Positions 24,571-33,239 are shown, counted from the stretch's first letter. The stretch: 64,000 bases of DNA from SKPT01 sp040905445 (GCA_040905445.1 JBBDRN010000028.1:1-64000); one strand, 5' to 3'. Numbers and translations: made by a program. Notes: generated from the letters alone by a model not told the origin.

Positions 24571-25929
24571 TCAACCCACTCGCCCGATGACCTCGATAGC
24601 CTTCGCATTGTCCCTTGCGGCGTATACCGCATCCGTGAGCGTAGCGCTGGCGTGGCCCAGCACGAGCGCCGCGGCCTCCACGCCCGCCTCCTTCCGAATC
24701 AACGTCGCGGCAGCGTGGCGTAGCTGGTGCGGGCTCCAGCGATGGTCCCTCCGCCACTGGTGCAGCTCGTCCAGCCGGCCCGCTTCCTTGAGCCGCCGAT
24801 GCCACTCGTCGTCCCGCTCCCATCGCTCCCGGCCGGTGTCGTCGTCCTTGACCTTCTGCCGCGCCAGATGCGCCGGCGGTGGCCACGCGGCCTCGCATGC
24901 CCGTTCGATCGCCCGGCGCACCGATTCCGTCGAGTAGCGGTCGCGGGGCTTGACCTTCGGCTGCTCGGCGCGGTTGCTGCCGGGCTTGTTGCCGCACGAG
25001 AGCGGCGTCTGACGGGCTGTGTGGCGAGCGGCCAGCCGTTCGGCCTCCGCCTCGCTCGGAGAGAACAGCGGGGCGTCTGTCGCCCTGTCGGCCAAGTGGG
25101 GCTCGATGATCGCCTGCGCCTTGGGTCCGATGTGGATAAGGCGCTCGCGGCCGTGGTGCTCCGTCTTGTGACCATCCGGCCGATAGCACCAGACCTTGCC
25201 GAACTCCAGGTCCATCGGCCGCATCCGCACGATTTCGTCGCATCGCGCCCCCGTCAACAGCATGACCTCGACAATCGCCCGGACCTGCCGGGACAGGTGG
25301 GGCTTCGTCGCGTCGACGTCCGACAGCGGCACGGCCTTGACCTTCCGGCCCTCCGGTGCCCCCAGCTCGCCACGACGCAGCGGCTTGACGCATTGCAGCG
25401 CGACCACGACGTCGGACGAGACGAGCTCGCGCGCCACCGCGGCCTTGAACGCCCGGACGATGATCGAGACGGACTCGTTGACGTGCTTCCTGCTCCAGCC
25501 GCGGCCGACCATCTCGCGCCGGACCTCCTGCAACGCGAGCGGCCCGAACTCCCGCGCCAGCGTCGCCCCCGCCTTGGCCCGCGTCAGGTGCACCACCGAC
25601 CGGATCGCGTAGAGGCTCGACGGTAGCCGCCCGGTCGGGTCGGTCACGCCGTAGCGGGTGAGCAGATCCTCCCACCAGTCGAGGATGACGGTCGCCACGC
25701 TCACCCCGCTGGTGGGCCTGGGCGCCGGCGTCGCCCCGTCGAGCACCCGCCCGTCCGCCTCCCACTGGGCGATGACGCCGGCGTACTCGGCCCAGCTCTC
25801 GGCGCTGTCGTGCTCGCCCAGCAGCACGTCGCGGCGCTTCCTGGTGACGGCGCACGAGAGGGTGACGACGGCCTGGCCGGACTGCCGGTGGAGTCGGTAC
25901 GACGGGGGTGATTTCTTGCGCTTGGCCAT
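24571..25929 (-). CDS. Tyrosine-type integrase next to tRNA-Val
   Basis: A 452-residue site-specific integrase. The N-terminal 60 residues resemble the arm-binding part of planctomycete integrases (SYRLHRQSGQAVVTLSCAV, then TRKRRDVLLGEHDS). The catalytic residues are Arg in LLTGARCDEIVRM, HxxR in SPHQLRHAAATLIRKEAG, His in LGHASATLTDAVY, and Tyr at the end of that segment. The catalytic domain has a long insertion between the first Arg and HxxR (about residues 300-380). The gene ends 68 bp before the next gene and begins 117 bp from the right attachment copy. Position and family strongly suggest it inserted the element into tRNA-Val. Confidence 0.93.
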   Translation of the reverse strand: MAKRKKSPPSYRLHRQSGQAVVTLSCAVTRKRRDVLLGEHDSAESWAEYAGVIAQWEADGRVLDGATPAPRPTSGVSVATVILDWWEDLLTRYGVTDPTGRLPSSLYAIRSVVHLTRAKAGATLAREFGPLALQEVRREMVGRGWSRKHVNESVSIIVRAFKAAVARELVSSDVVVALQCVKPLRRGELGAPEGRKVKAVPLSDVDATKPHLSRQVRAIVEVMLLTGARCDEIVRMRPMDLEFGKVWCYRPDGHKTEHHGRERLIHIGPKAQAIIEPHLADRATDAPLFSPSEAEAERLAARHTARQTPLSCGNKPGSNRAEQPKVKPRDRYSTESVRRAIERACEAAWPPPAHLARQKVKDDDTGRERWERDDEWHRRLKEAGRLDELHQWRRDHRWSPHQLRHAAATLIRKEAGVEAAALVLGHASATLTDAVYAARDNAKAIEVIGRVG

Positions 25930-26045
25930 GATGCGATGCCTCCAAAAGCGCCTTGCGCGGAAGATTCCGCGCGGTTTTGGGCCTCTTGGTCAGCACCGCC
26001 TCTTGGCGGGCCTCGCGTTACTCGCGAGTCTGACGTGCTTTATGT

Positions 26046-26090
26046 CAATGGGCGATACTGGACTCGAACCAGTGACCTCACGGGTGTGAT
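26046..26090. other. Right attachment site (inside tRNA-Val)
   Basis: The 45-bp repeat identical to 15492-15536. It covers 4 bp beyond the tRNA 3' end, the acceptor 3' strand, the T arm and the anticodon arm into the anticodon loop. Integration at this site restores a complete tRNA, as found for many tyrosine integrases. Confidence 0.9.
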
Positions 26091-26122
26091 CCGTGCGCTC
26101 TAGCCAACTGAGCTAATCGCCC
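26050..26122 (-). tRNA. tRNA-Val (anticodon CAC)
   Basis: 73 nt on the minus strand. Perfect 7-bp acceptor (GGGCGAT / ATCGCCC), D arm GCTC/GAGC with AGTTGGCTA, anticodon stem CACGG/CCGTG with loop ATCACAC (U33 then CAC), variable AGGTC, and T stem ACTGG/CCAGT with TTCGAGT. Discriminator A; CCA is not encoded. Anticodon CAC reads GUG (Val). The 3' half is the integration target of the element. Confidence 0.95.
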
Positions 26123-26173
26123 GCCGTTCCCCGCCACCCGCCACGGGGCACTCCGCCGCGCGGCCGGAATCCA

Positions 26174-26201
26174 AGTATACACGTCACGTAACCGCGTGCA
26201 A
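26174..26201 (-). promoter_or_regulatory. Candidate promoter for tRNA-Val
   Basis: Minus strand: -35-like TTGCAC (26196-26201), 16-bp spacer, -10-like TATACT (26174-26179), about 52 bp upstream of the tRNA 5' end. One of the few AT-rich spots in this gap. Confidence 0.4.
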
Positions 26202-26294
26202 CGACCGCTTCCACCCCCGGCGGCGCGCCAACACTCCGTCCCATGCCCAGGCCAGCGAACTGTCCGGCGCGGGCGGCCGTAACATCCCGTGCCC

Positions 26295-26333
26295 CCACCA
26301 TCCCACCATCCCACCATCCCACCATCCCACCAT
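26295..26333. repeat. Short tandem repeat, 8-bp unit
   Basis: Nearly five uninterrupted copies of the unit CACCATCC. It lies in the gap before the secreted GH10-like gene. Such units vary in number between strains. Confidence 0.8.
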
Positions 26334-26392
26334 GCCCGCCACACCTGCCACGCACCCCGGCCCGCTGTGACTCGCTCACCCGGAGACCCGAC

Positions 26393-27445
26393 ATGATCGC
26401 CAGACGCGGCAGCGGTGCATCCTGGCCCCGGCGAGCGCGGGCCGCCGCCTTCGTGATCCTGCTCCCGCTCCTGGTCATCATCGCCCCCGCCCCCACCCCC
26501 GCCACACTCACCACGGCCGCCACACCCGCGGTGCAGTCAGCGGCGGTGGTGGACGTTTTCGCCCTGATGCGCGACGACGCCCACGGCCGCCGCTACCGCG
26601 CCGCCGTCCGTGATCACCTTAATGCCGTCATCCTCCCCCCGGAGGCGTTCGACGCGGCGATGCGGCCGCCTCGCCCCGGCGCTCGCGGCCGCCCGCGCGG
26701 CGCGGCGGTGATGGACGGGGCCCTGGACTGGCTGGCGACGCAGGAGCTGTCGGTCTACGCCGCCCGGCTCGTCGACCTCGAGCCCGCCGCGCCGGCCCGG
26801 GCCGGCGGCGACGACGATGCGGAACCGCCGGCAGGGGGGGCCGAGGACTTCCTTGGCCGGGTGATGCTGACGCGCGGCCGCGTCGCCGACTGGGAGCTGG
26901 TGCACGGTCTCGGCCGCGACGACGAACCCGCACTCAGCCCACGACAACTGACCATGATCGCCCGGCAGGTGCGGCAGCTCGACCCGCAACTCCGCCTCTG
27001 GGTGCATGACCTGGTCGCGGCCGACCCGGCACGACTTGCTCGCTTCACCGCCCGCCTCGACAACCTGCTCGCCGAGGGCTGCCGCGTCGACGGCATCAGC
27101 CTGACCGTCCGCGTCGAAGCGGATGACCCGGCTACCGCGGCGGCCACGCTGGACGAGGCGATCGACACACTGCACGAACGCTACGGGCTGCCGCTGCGCA
27201 TCCTGGGCCTGATGCCATCCGACGACCTCACGGACGACGTGGTCGCGGACATCGCGGCCAGCGTCGTCGAGGTCGTGCGGGAGGCCACGGGCGTGGCGGG
27301 GGCGGGGGTGGAGAGCCTGGGCCTCGGCGTCGTCTGGGCGGGGCAGCGCCACGGGCAGCCGCGCCCCGCGATGCTCTCGGAGACATGGGCTCCGACGCCG
27401 GTCGCCGACGCGCTCGGCCTCGCGCCGGACGCCGACCCGCGGTAG
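26393..27445 (+). CDS. Secreted glycoside hydrolase family 10-like protein, probably inactive
   Basis: A 350-residue protein with a basic start and hydrophobic segment (AAAFVILLPLLVIIAP) acting as signal peptide or anchor. The rest follows the order of GH10 xylanase motifs: VADWELVHGLG at the place of DxWDVVNE, LDPQLRLWVHDL for the ArLxxNDY strand, CRVDGISLTVRVEA for the GIGLQGH strand, YGLPLRILGL for the GLPIxITEF strand, and LGVVWAGQRHGQPRPAMLSE then WAPTPVADAL for the closing WGFW / kP region. Both catalytic Glu positions are replaced (His-Gly and Leu-Gly). It may be a carbohydrate-binding pseudoenzyme. The homology is read by eye and needs a profile search. The start at 26393 matches the leader. 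Confidence 0.6.
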   Translation: MIARRGSGASWPRRARAAAFVILLPLLVIIAPAPTPATLTTAATPAVQSAAVVDVFALMRDDAHGRRYRAAVRDHLNAVILPPEAFDAAMRPPRPGARGRPRGAAVMDGALDWLATQELSVYAARLVDLEPAAPARAGGDDDAEPPAGGAEDFLGRVMLTRGRVADWELVHGLGRDDEPALSPRQLTMIARQVRQLDPQLRLWVHDLVAADPARLARFTARLDNLLAEGCRVDGISLTVRVEADDPATAAATLDEAIDTLHERYGLPLRILGLMPSDDLTDDVVADIAASVVEVVREATGVAGAGVESLGLGVVWAGQRHGQPRPAMLSETWAPTPVADALGLAPDADPR

Positions 27446-27482
27446 CGCCCTGTTACGCCTGCTCCGCGCCATCGCAGCTCGC

Positions 27483-29774
27483 TCACTCGCCCCGGTGCTC
27501 GTAGGGTCCGATGTCCGGCGCGCTGCCGTACGGCCGCGACTCGCCCTCGATGTCGCGTTCGACGCCCACCTCGATGCCCGCGTCGATGGCCGGCGAGCCG
27601 GCGCGCAGGCGGTAGTCGTGGTTGGCGGGGTCGACGAACAGCCGCTCGAGCGCGTCGATGTGCAGCGAGCCGTCCGGCAGGTCGTCGCCGTCGTCGCTGC
27701 GCCCGATGCGGGTGTAGACGTTGTGGCTGTACTCGCCGGGCAGGCGGCCGGACGTGCCGGCGACGATGTTGTTGTGCACGTGCAGGCCGTCGACGTCGCC
27801 GTTGGTGAAGAGGCCCGCCGTCCAGTCGTTGGGGTCGCGTCGTTCGGGGCCGATGAGCGCGTTGTGCTCGTAGCGGACGTTGCGGTGGTAGCCGGTCCAC
27901 ATGCCCACGACGTTGCCGTTGTGGTGGAGGATGTTGTTGCGCACGGTGACGTTCGTCACGTCCTGCATCGTCAGTCCGATATTGTTGTCCCAGGTGCGGT
28001 TGCCCTCGATCAACACGTCCTCGGATTCGGCGTAGACGGTCAGGGCGTTGGCGTGCACGCCCTTGTGGCCGGTGACGTGGTTGTACGAGAGCTCAATCGA
28101 TCGGCTGACGTAGAAGCCGATGCCGGTTGAGCCGTTGCGGTGCAGCCGGTTGCCGGTGACGACGCTGTCGGTGACGGTGTGGAACCGGAAGCCGCGCCCG
28201 CGGTTCCGGTGGGCGTGGTTATTTTCGATGAGGATGTTCTCGCCGCGGCTGGCCTGGATCGCGCCGCCGCGGCCGAGGCGGATCTCGTTGTCGCGGATGG
28301 TCAGGTCGTTGCTGCCGGCGGTGTTGATGCCGAACGAGTCGCCGCCATGTTTCTCGATGATGAAGCCGGCGATCTCGATGTGGTCCTGGTCCTGGACGTG
28401 GAAGCCGCGGCTGCGGTGCGACAGGGCGATGCCGCGCGGGCCGTCGCTCGAATCTTCAAGCGGCCAGACGTAGATCCGCCGGCTGCCATCCTCGTCCACC
28501 GGGCTCACGTAGAACTGCCCCGGCGCCGCGATGGCCGGCAGGACGTTGAGCATCGCGAATCGTCCGCGGTCTTCCGGGTATTGCCCGACCTCGATCGGCT
28601 CGGTGTAGATCTCGTGCCCGTCCGGGAAATACTCCAGCACGCGCCGGTAGTAGATGTGGTTGTGCCCCGCGTGGATTGCGAAGTAGCTGCCGCGCCAATG
28701 CTGGGGATGCGTCTGCGTGAAGAAGCTGTCGTCGGTATAAGCGGCATACGCGTCGTCGCCGCCATCCTCGATCACGCGCAGCACGTCCTCGCCCGCGTCG
28801 TTGAAGGCCTGTACCCGCCGCATGCCGCCGTGACGCGTTCCGCCGTCATACGCGGTGCGGATCTCCAGCGTCAGCTTGCTGAACGTGACGGGAACGTCGA
28901 GCTCGAACTCGAAGTGGTCGTGGCGGTTGGGCAGGGTCTCGACGAGCACCTCTTCGCCGTCGACGAGGAACGCGATGTCGCGCGGACGCGTGGCGCGCGA
29001 GTCGGTGGTGATCGCCAGGCGGTGGACCCTGGCGGGCGCGGGGATATGGAAGTCGAGCCGGGCCTCCGCCATCGGGTCGATGATCGCCAGCGTGTTGTCG
29101 CGCCCGTCGACCATCAGCGTCAGTGGATGGGCGCTGTTGCCGAACAGGTGCGAGCTGTCGATGTCGGCCCGGCCGCGATCCTCGGGGCGCGGCGGATTGA
29201 TGCGGCGCATCGTCGAGCGGTCGTCCATGAAGAACGGGTCCGCCGGCGCCGGATCGCGCGCCAGCGCGAACAGTTGCTCGCCCTGGGTCAGGTTGACCAG
29301 TCGCGGCTCAACGTCGCCGGCGATGCGCGCGACGTAGATGTTGCGCCAGTTGGGGTTGCCGTACGCTTCGTCGGCGGCCTCGAGCGGGCGCCAGCCGTCG
29401 ATGACCTCCGAGCCATCAATGATCGCCGGGCCCTCGCCCCACGAGCCGTCGGTGTTGCCGTCGTAGCGGATCGGCGCGCCGGCGCTGCCGGAGGCGCGCG
29501 GGGCGATCGTGCCGCGGTAGCGCGTGCCGCCCTTGAAGCGGACGACGTCGCCCGGCGCGAGTTCGACGTCGGCGGCGCGGCCGGCGGCGTTCGCGTCGCC
29601 CGGCGCGTGGCGGAAGGGGGCTGCGCTCGACGTGCCGGCGTTCTCGTCCGCCCCGGCTTCATGGTCGATGTAGTAGGTTGTGGCGGGGGCGGCCGCGGTG
29701 GCGGAGAGCGCGACCGCGAGGCCGAGCGTGATCGAGGCGATGAACGGGTGCTGCCGGTCGTGGGTGCGTGGCAT
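27483..29774 (-). CDS. Secreted right-handed parallel beta-helix protein
   Basis: A 763-residue exported protein. A signal peptide lies at 1-30 (IASITLGLAVALSATAAAPA), followed by YYIDHEAGADENAGTSSAAP, the usual beginning of planctomycete polysaccharide-lyase-like beta-helices. Residues about 200-330 contain a lectin/discoidin-like insertion (RVHRLAITTDS, then FSKLTLEIRTAYDGG). From 410 on there are repeated short strand-turn units with Asn ladders (DNEIRLGRGG, ENNHAHRNRG, GNRLHRNGS, NNILHHNGNVVG). The C-terminus has YRLRAGSPAIDAG and DIGPYEH, found at the end of many such proteins. Probably a polysaccharide-active or adhesive surface protein; no catalytic set could be assigned. The start at 29774 gives the leader directly. 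Confidence 0.85.
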   Translation of the reverse strand: MPRTHDRQHPFIASITLGLAVALSATAAAPATTYYIDHEAGADENAGTSSAAPFRHAPGDANAAGRAADVELAPGDVVRFKGGTRYRGTIAPRASGSAGAPIRYDGNTDGSWGEGPAIIDGSEVIDGWRPLEAADEAYGNPNWRNIYVARIAGDVEPRLVNLTQGEQLFALARDPAPADPFFMDDRSTMRRINPPRPEDRGRADIDSSHLFGNSAHPLTLMVDGRDNTLAIIDPMAEARLDFHIPAPARVHRLAITTDSRATRPRDIAFLVDGEEVLVETLPNRHDHFEFELDVPVTFSKLTLEIRTAYDGGTRHGGMRRVQAFNDAGEDVLRVIEDGGDDAYAAYTDDSFFTQTHPQHWRGSYFAIHAGHNHIYYRRVLEYFPDGHEIYTEPIEVGQYPEDRGRFAMLNVLPAIAAPGQFYVSPVDEDGSRRIYVWPLEDSSDGPRGIALSHRSRGFHVQDQDHIEIAGFIIEKHGGDSFGINTAGSNDLTIRDNEIRLGRGGAIQASRGENILIENNHAHRNRGRGFRFHTVTDSVVTGNRLHRNGSTGIGFYVSRSIELSYNHVTGHKGVHANALTVYAESEDVLIEGNRTWDNNIGLTMQDVTNVTVRNNILHHNGNVVGMWTGYHRNVRYEHNALIGPERRDPNDWTAGLFTNGDVDGLHVHNNIVAGTSGRLPGEYSHNVYTRIGRSDDGDDLPDGSLHIDALERLFVDPANHDYRLRAGSPAIDAGIEVGVERDIEGESRPYGSAPDIGPYEHRGE

Positions 29775-30101
29775 GGCGAAGCTCCTGAATCGGCGGGTGC
29801 GACGCCTCTGAGGGTAGTCGATGGTGGGGTGGCGGGCGAGAGGGCTCGGGCTGGCGGCGGCCGGGGGAGCGCCAGTGGAGTCGGAGGTCCGATGGGCGTG
29901 ACGCGGCCGCACCGTCAGGGGATCCTCGTGCATCGAGCCCGTTCCGGCGTGCCGAGCATCTACGCAAGACCCTTGATAGAAGTCTCTTAGGGACGATTCT
30001 GACACCCCGCCGGGGCCGGGATTGCTCAAACGGCGCGGGTCGTCTAAACTACCCGGTGGTGTTTCATCCGTTCACCCGGATTAAAGGCTGAAAGCCCCGT
30101 C
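29775..30101. other. Divergent intergenic region before gcvP
   Basis: About 330 bp without a credible gene. A candidate plus-strand promoter is TTGCTC (30022-30027), 17-bp spacer, TAAACT (30045-30050), 51 bp before the gcvP start. A run of GGTGTTTCATCCGTTCACC follows it. No glycine-riboswitch signature was seen in this leader. Confidence 0.4.
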
Positions 30102-33100
30102 ATGCATCCTACCCCCGCTACCCCCACCACCCGCGCTATCCTAGCCACCGGGGCCACCCCCGAGCCCGCCGACGCCGGCACCGCCAGCCCCACCGGGCTT
30201 GCCACCGACGCGGCCGTGCCGGGAATCGCTGCGCCCGCCCCATTCGCCCCGCGCCACCTCGGCCCGCGCGACGACGACCTCGCCGCCATGCTCGCCACGC
30301 TCGGCGTCGCCTCCCTTGACGACCTCGCCGACGCCGTCGTCCCCGGCGACATCCGGCTGAACCAGACGCTCAACCTCGATCCCCCCCGCACCGAGCACGA
30401 GGCCTTGGGCCGTCTGCGCGCCGTCGCCCGGCAGAACGAGGTCTACCGCAGCCTCATCGGCATGGGCTACTACGGCACGCACACGCCGCCCGTCATCCAG
30501 CGCAACGTTCTCGAAAACCCGCTCTGGTACACGCCCTACACGCCGTATCAGCCGGAGATCAGCCAGGGCCGGCTCGAAGCGCTGCTCAATTTCCAGACGG
30601 CCGTGGCAGACCTGACGGCGATGGACGTCGCCAACGCGTCGCTGCTGGACGAGGCCACCGCCGCCGCGGAGGCGATGACCATGTGCCACGGCATCGCGCG
30701 TGGGCGCAAGGACGCCTTCTTTGCTGCCGACGACTGCCACCCGCAGACGCTCAACGTCCTGCGCACGCGCGCGGAGTCCATCGGCATCGACCTGCGCGTC
30801 GGCCCGGTCAGCGACCTCGACCTGACCGTCGGCGACGTCGCCGGCGTGCTCGTGCAATACCCGAGCACCTACGGCGAAGTCCATGACCACGACGAGCTCG
30901 TCGCCCAGGTGCACGAGGCGGGCGGCCTCGTGGTTGTCGCGGCGGATCTGCTCGCCCTGACGCTGCTGCGTCCGCCGGGCGAATGGGGCGGTGGCGGCGA
31001 CGCCGGAGCCGACATCGTCGTCGGCACGACGCAGCGCTTCGGCGTGCCGATGGGCTACGGCGGCCCGCACGCGGCCTACATCGCCACGCGCGACAAGCAT
31101 GTGCGCAAGCTGCCCGGCCGCATCGTCGGCGTCTCGAAGGACGTGCACGGCCACACCGCCTTCCGCCTCGCGATTCAGACCCGCGAGCAGCACATCAAGC
31201 GCGACAAGGCCACCAGCAACATCTGCACCGCCCAGGTCCTGCTCGCCGTGATGGCCGGCATGTACGCCGTCTGGCACGGGCCGGACGGGCTCAAGCGCAT
31301 CGCGCGGCGCGTCCACAGCCTCAGTGGGGCGCTCGCCAAAGGCCTGCGCGACCAGGGCCACACGTTGCCCGACGCGGACCACTTCGACACACTCACCATC
31401 CAGCCTGCGAGCGGCGATGCGGGCGCGGTGATCAACGCCGCCAGGCAGCGCCGGATCAACCTCCGCCACATCGACGACGCGACCGTGGGCGTCAGCCTCG
31501 ACGAGCAATCCACGCCCGACGAAGTGCGCACGCTGCTGGAGATCTTCGCCACCGCCGCCAAAACTGAACCCGTCGACGCCGACGCACTGCTCAGCGATCC
31601 GCAATCCGAAGTTCGCAATCCGAAATTCCGCCGCACGAGCGACTACCTTACGCACCCCGTCTTCCACCGCTACCGCAGCGAGACGGAGATGATGCGTTAC
31701 CTCACGCGTCTGCAGAACCGCGACATTTCGCTGGCTCACGCGATGATTCCGCTCGGCTCGTGCACGATGAAGCTCAACGCGGCCGCGGAGATGATGCCTG
31801 TTACCTGGCCCGAGTTTGGCGCGATGCACCCCTACGCGCCCGCCGAGCAGGCCCAGGGCTACCGCCAGCTCTTTGACGACCTCGAGCGCTGGCTGACGGA
31901 GATGACCGGCCTCGCCGCGGTGTCGCTCCAGCCCAACGCCGGCTCGCAGGGCGAGTACGCGGGCCTGCTCGCCATCCGCGCCTATCACGCCTCGCGCGGC
32001 GACACGCATCGCAACGTCTGCCTCATCCCCACGAGCGCCCACGGCACCAATCCCGCCTCCGCCGTCATCGCCGGCATGCGCGTCGTCCCCGTCCAGTGCG
32101 ACGACCAGGGCAACATCGACCTCGCCGACCTCGACGCCCGCATCGCCGACCACCGCGACCAGCTCGCCGCGCTGATGGTCACCTACCCCTCGACGCATGG
32201 CGTGTTCGAGACGAGCGTGCGCGATATCTGCCAGCGCGTCCACGCCGCTGGCGGACAGGTCTACCTCGATGGCGCCAACCTCAACGCCCAGCTCGGCATC
32301 ACCCGCCCCGATCGCATCGGCGCTGACGTCGTCCACCTCAACCTGCACAAGACGTTCTGCATCCCACACGGCGGCGGCGGCCCCGGCATGGGTCCGATCG
32401 CGGTGGCCGAGCATCTCGCGCCGTTCCTGCCCGGCGACCCGCTGACGGGGCGCGACGAGGCGGCCGGCGGGGATGGTGGCGGCGTCGGGCCCATCGCCGC
32501 CGCGGACTGCGGCAGCCCGTCGATCCTGCCCATCTCATGGATGTACATCGCCATGATGGGCGGGCCGGGCCTGCGCAAAGCCACGCAGGTCGCCATCTTG
32601 AACGCCAACTACATGGCCAGGAAGCTCGAGGGCCACTACGACGTGCTCTACACCGGCCCCGGTGGGTGGGTCGCCCACGAGTTCATCGTCGACTGCCGAC
32701 CGTTCCAGAAGACCGCTGACGTCACCGTCGACGACATCGCCAAGCGGCTCATCGACTTCGGCTTCCACGCACCGACGATGAGCTTCCCCGTGCCCGGCAC
32801 GCTCATGATCGAGCCGACCGAGAGCGAGTCGAAGCAGGAGCTGGACCGCTTCTGCGAGGCGCTGATCGCCATCCGCGAGGAGATCCGCGCCATCGAGCGT
32901 GGTGAGCTCACCGCCGACGCCAGCGCCCTGCGCCACGCGCCGCACACGGGCGACGCGCTGACGGCCGACGACTGGCCGCACGCGTACAGTCGGCACGCCG
33001 CGGCGTTCCCGCTGGCGTGGGTGCGAGAGGGCAAATATTGGCCGCCGGTCGGCCGCATCGACCAGGCCTGGGGCGACCGCAACCTCGCCTGCGCCTGCCC

Positions 33101-33128
33101 GCCCATGGAAGCCTACGGCGAGATGTAG
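30102..33128 (+). CDS. gcvP: Glycine dehydrogenase (decarboxylating), P-protein of the glycine cleavage system
   Basis: A 1008-residue single-chain P-protein: both halves (GcvPA-like and GcvPB-like) fused. It decarboxylates glycine with PLP and passes aminomethyl to the H-protein lipoamide. Landmarks: FAPRHLGPRDDDLAAML, MGYYGTHTPPVIQRNVLENP, WYTPYTPYQPEISQGRLEAL, FGVPMGYGGPHAAYIATRD, IPLGSCTMKLNAAAEM, and the PLP-lysine motif HLNLHKTFCIPHGGGGPGMG. The first 46 residues are Ala/Thr/Pro-rich and unusual. At about residues 500-510, in the linker between the halves, the protein carries SDPQSEVRNPKF, encoded by a repeat-like DNA insert (see 31600-31624). No gcvT or gcvH is adjacent. Confidence 0.96.
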   Translation: MHPTPATPTTRAILATGATPEPADAGTASPTGLATDAAVPGIAAPAPFAPRHLGPRDDDLAAMLATLGVASLDDLADAVVPGDIRLNQTLNLDPPRTEHEALGRLRAVARQNEVYRSLIGMGYYGTHTPPVIQRNVLENPLWYTPYTPYQPEISQGRLEALLNFQTAVADLTAMDVANASLLDEATAAAEAMTMCHGIARGRKDAFFAADDCHPQTLNVLRTRAESIGIDLRVGPVSDLDLTVGDVAGVLVQYPSTYGEVHDHDELVAQVHEAGGLVVVAADLLALTLLRPPGEWGGGGDAGADIVVGTTQRFGVPMGYGGPHAAYIATRDKHVRKLPGRIVGVSKDVHGHTAFRLAIQTREQHIKRDKATSNICTAQVLLAVMAGMYAVWHGPDGLKRIARRVHSLSGALAKGLRDQGHTLPDADHFDTLTIQPASGDAGAVINAARQRRINLRHIDDATVGVSLDEQSTPDEVRTLLEIFATAAKTEPVDADALLSDPQSEVRNPKFRRTSDYLTHPVFHRYRSETEMMRYLTRLQNRDISLAHAMIPLGSCTMKLNAAAEMMPVTWPEFGAMHPYAPAEQAQGYRQLFDDLERWLTEMTGLAAVSLQPNAGSQGEYAGLLAIRAYHASRGDTHRNVCLIPTSAHGTNPASAVIAGMRVVPVQCDDQGNIDLADLDARIADHRDQLAALMVTYPSTHGVFETSVRDICQRVHAAGGQVYLDGANLNAQLGITRPDRIGADVVHLNLHKTFCIPHGGGGPGMGPIAVAEHLAPFLPGDPLTGRDEAAGGDGGGVGPIAAADCGSPSILPISWMYIAMMGGPGLRKATQVAILNANYMARKLEGHYDVLYTGPGGWVAHEFIVDCRPFQKTADVTVDDIAKRLIDFGFHAPTMSFPVPGTLMIEPTESESKQELDRFCEALIAIREEIRAIERGELTADASALRHAPHTGDALTADDWPHAYSRHAAAFPLAWVREGKYWPPVGRIDQAWGDRNLACACPPMEAYGEM
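31600..31624. repeat. Short repeat embedded in gcvP
   Basis: The 11-mer CGCAATCCGAA occurs twice (31600-31610 and 31614-31624), period 14, in frame in the linker between the two GcvP halves. Similar AATCCGAA / AATTC words form intergenic strings elsewhere in the window (12379-12400), so this looks like a mobile or slipped simple repeat that entered a tolerant linker. Confidence 0.6.
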
Positions 33129-33151
33129 CGGCGGTGGGCGGACCCGCCCCT

Positions 33152-33172
33152 GTAGGGTCCGCTGTGCGGACC
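33152..33172. repeat. Dispersed hairpin repeat, family B (complete copy)
   Basis: GTAG then a perfect hairpin GGTCCGC-TGT-GCGGACC followed by TTTT, 24 bp after the gcvP stop. With the T run it may terminate gcvP transcription. Confidence 0.75.
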
Positions 33173-33210
33173 TTTTCCGCTACGGTGCCAGACTCCTGTC
33201 CCACCACGCG

Positions 33211-33239
33211 AAGCCCACGGGTTGTAATCCTGTGGGCTT
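33211..33239. repeat. Dispersed hairpin repeat, family A (copy 2 of 4)
   Basis: Arms AAGCCCACGGG and CCTGTGGGCTT (one bulged base) around TTGTAAT. It lies between gcvP and the PDZ-protein gene, 38 bp after the family B hairpin. Confidence 0.75.

Larger units (their letters stand above)
15492..26090. mobile_element. Integrated genetic element in tRNA-Val, about 10.55 kb
   Basis: Bounded by a 45-bp perfect direct repeat: the 3' part of tRNA-Val(CAC) at 26046-26090 (inside the intact tRNA) and the same 45 bp at 15492-15536 as a tRNA remnant. An integrase gene lies beside the tRNA end and a second tyrosine recombinase beside the other end. Between them are an excisionase-like HTH protein, a RepA-like ATPase, tiny overlapping genes and coiled-coil proteins, nearly all on the minus strand. 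No terminase, portal or capsid gene was recognised, so it resembles a satellite, a small integrative element or a decayed prophage. Confidence 0.9.

Noticed and set aside
29995..30101. Glycine riboswitch before gcvP
   Set aside because: No recognisable aptamer core; the gap is short and only a plausible promoter could be seen.
30141..32414. Long minus-strand open frame opposite gcvP
   Set aside because: Shadow of gcvP caused by GC-rich third positions; no domain in the translation.
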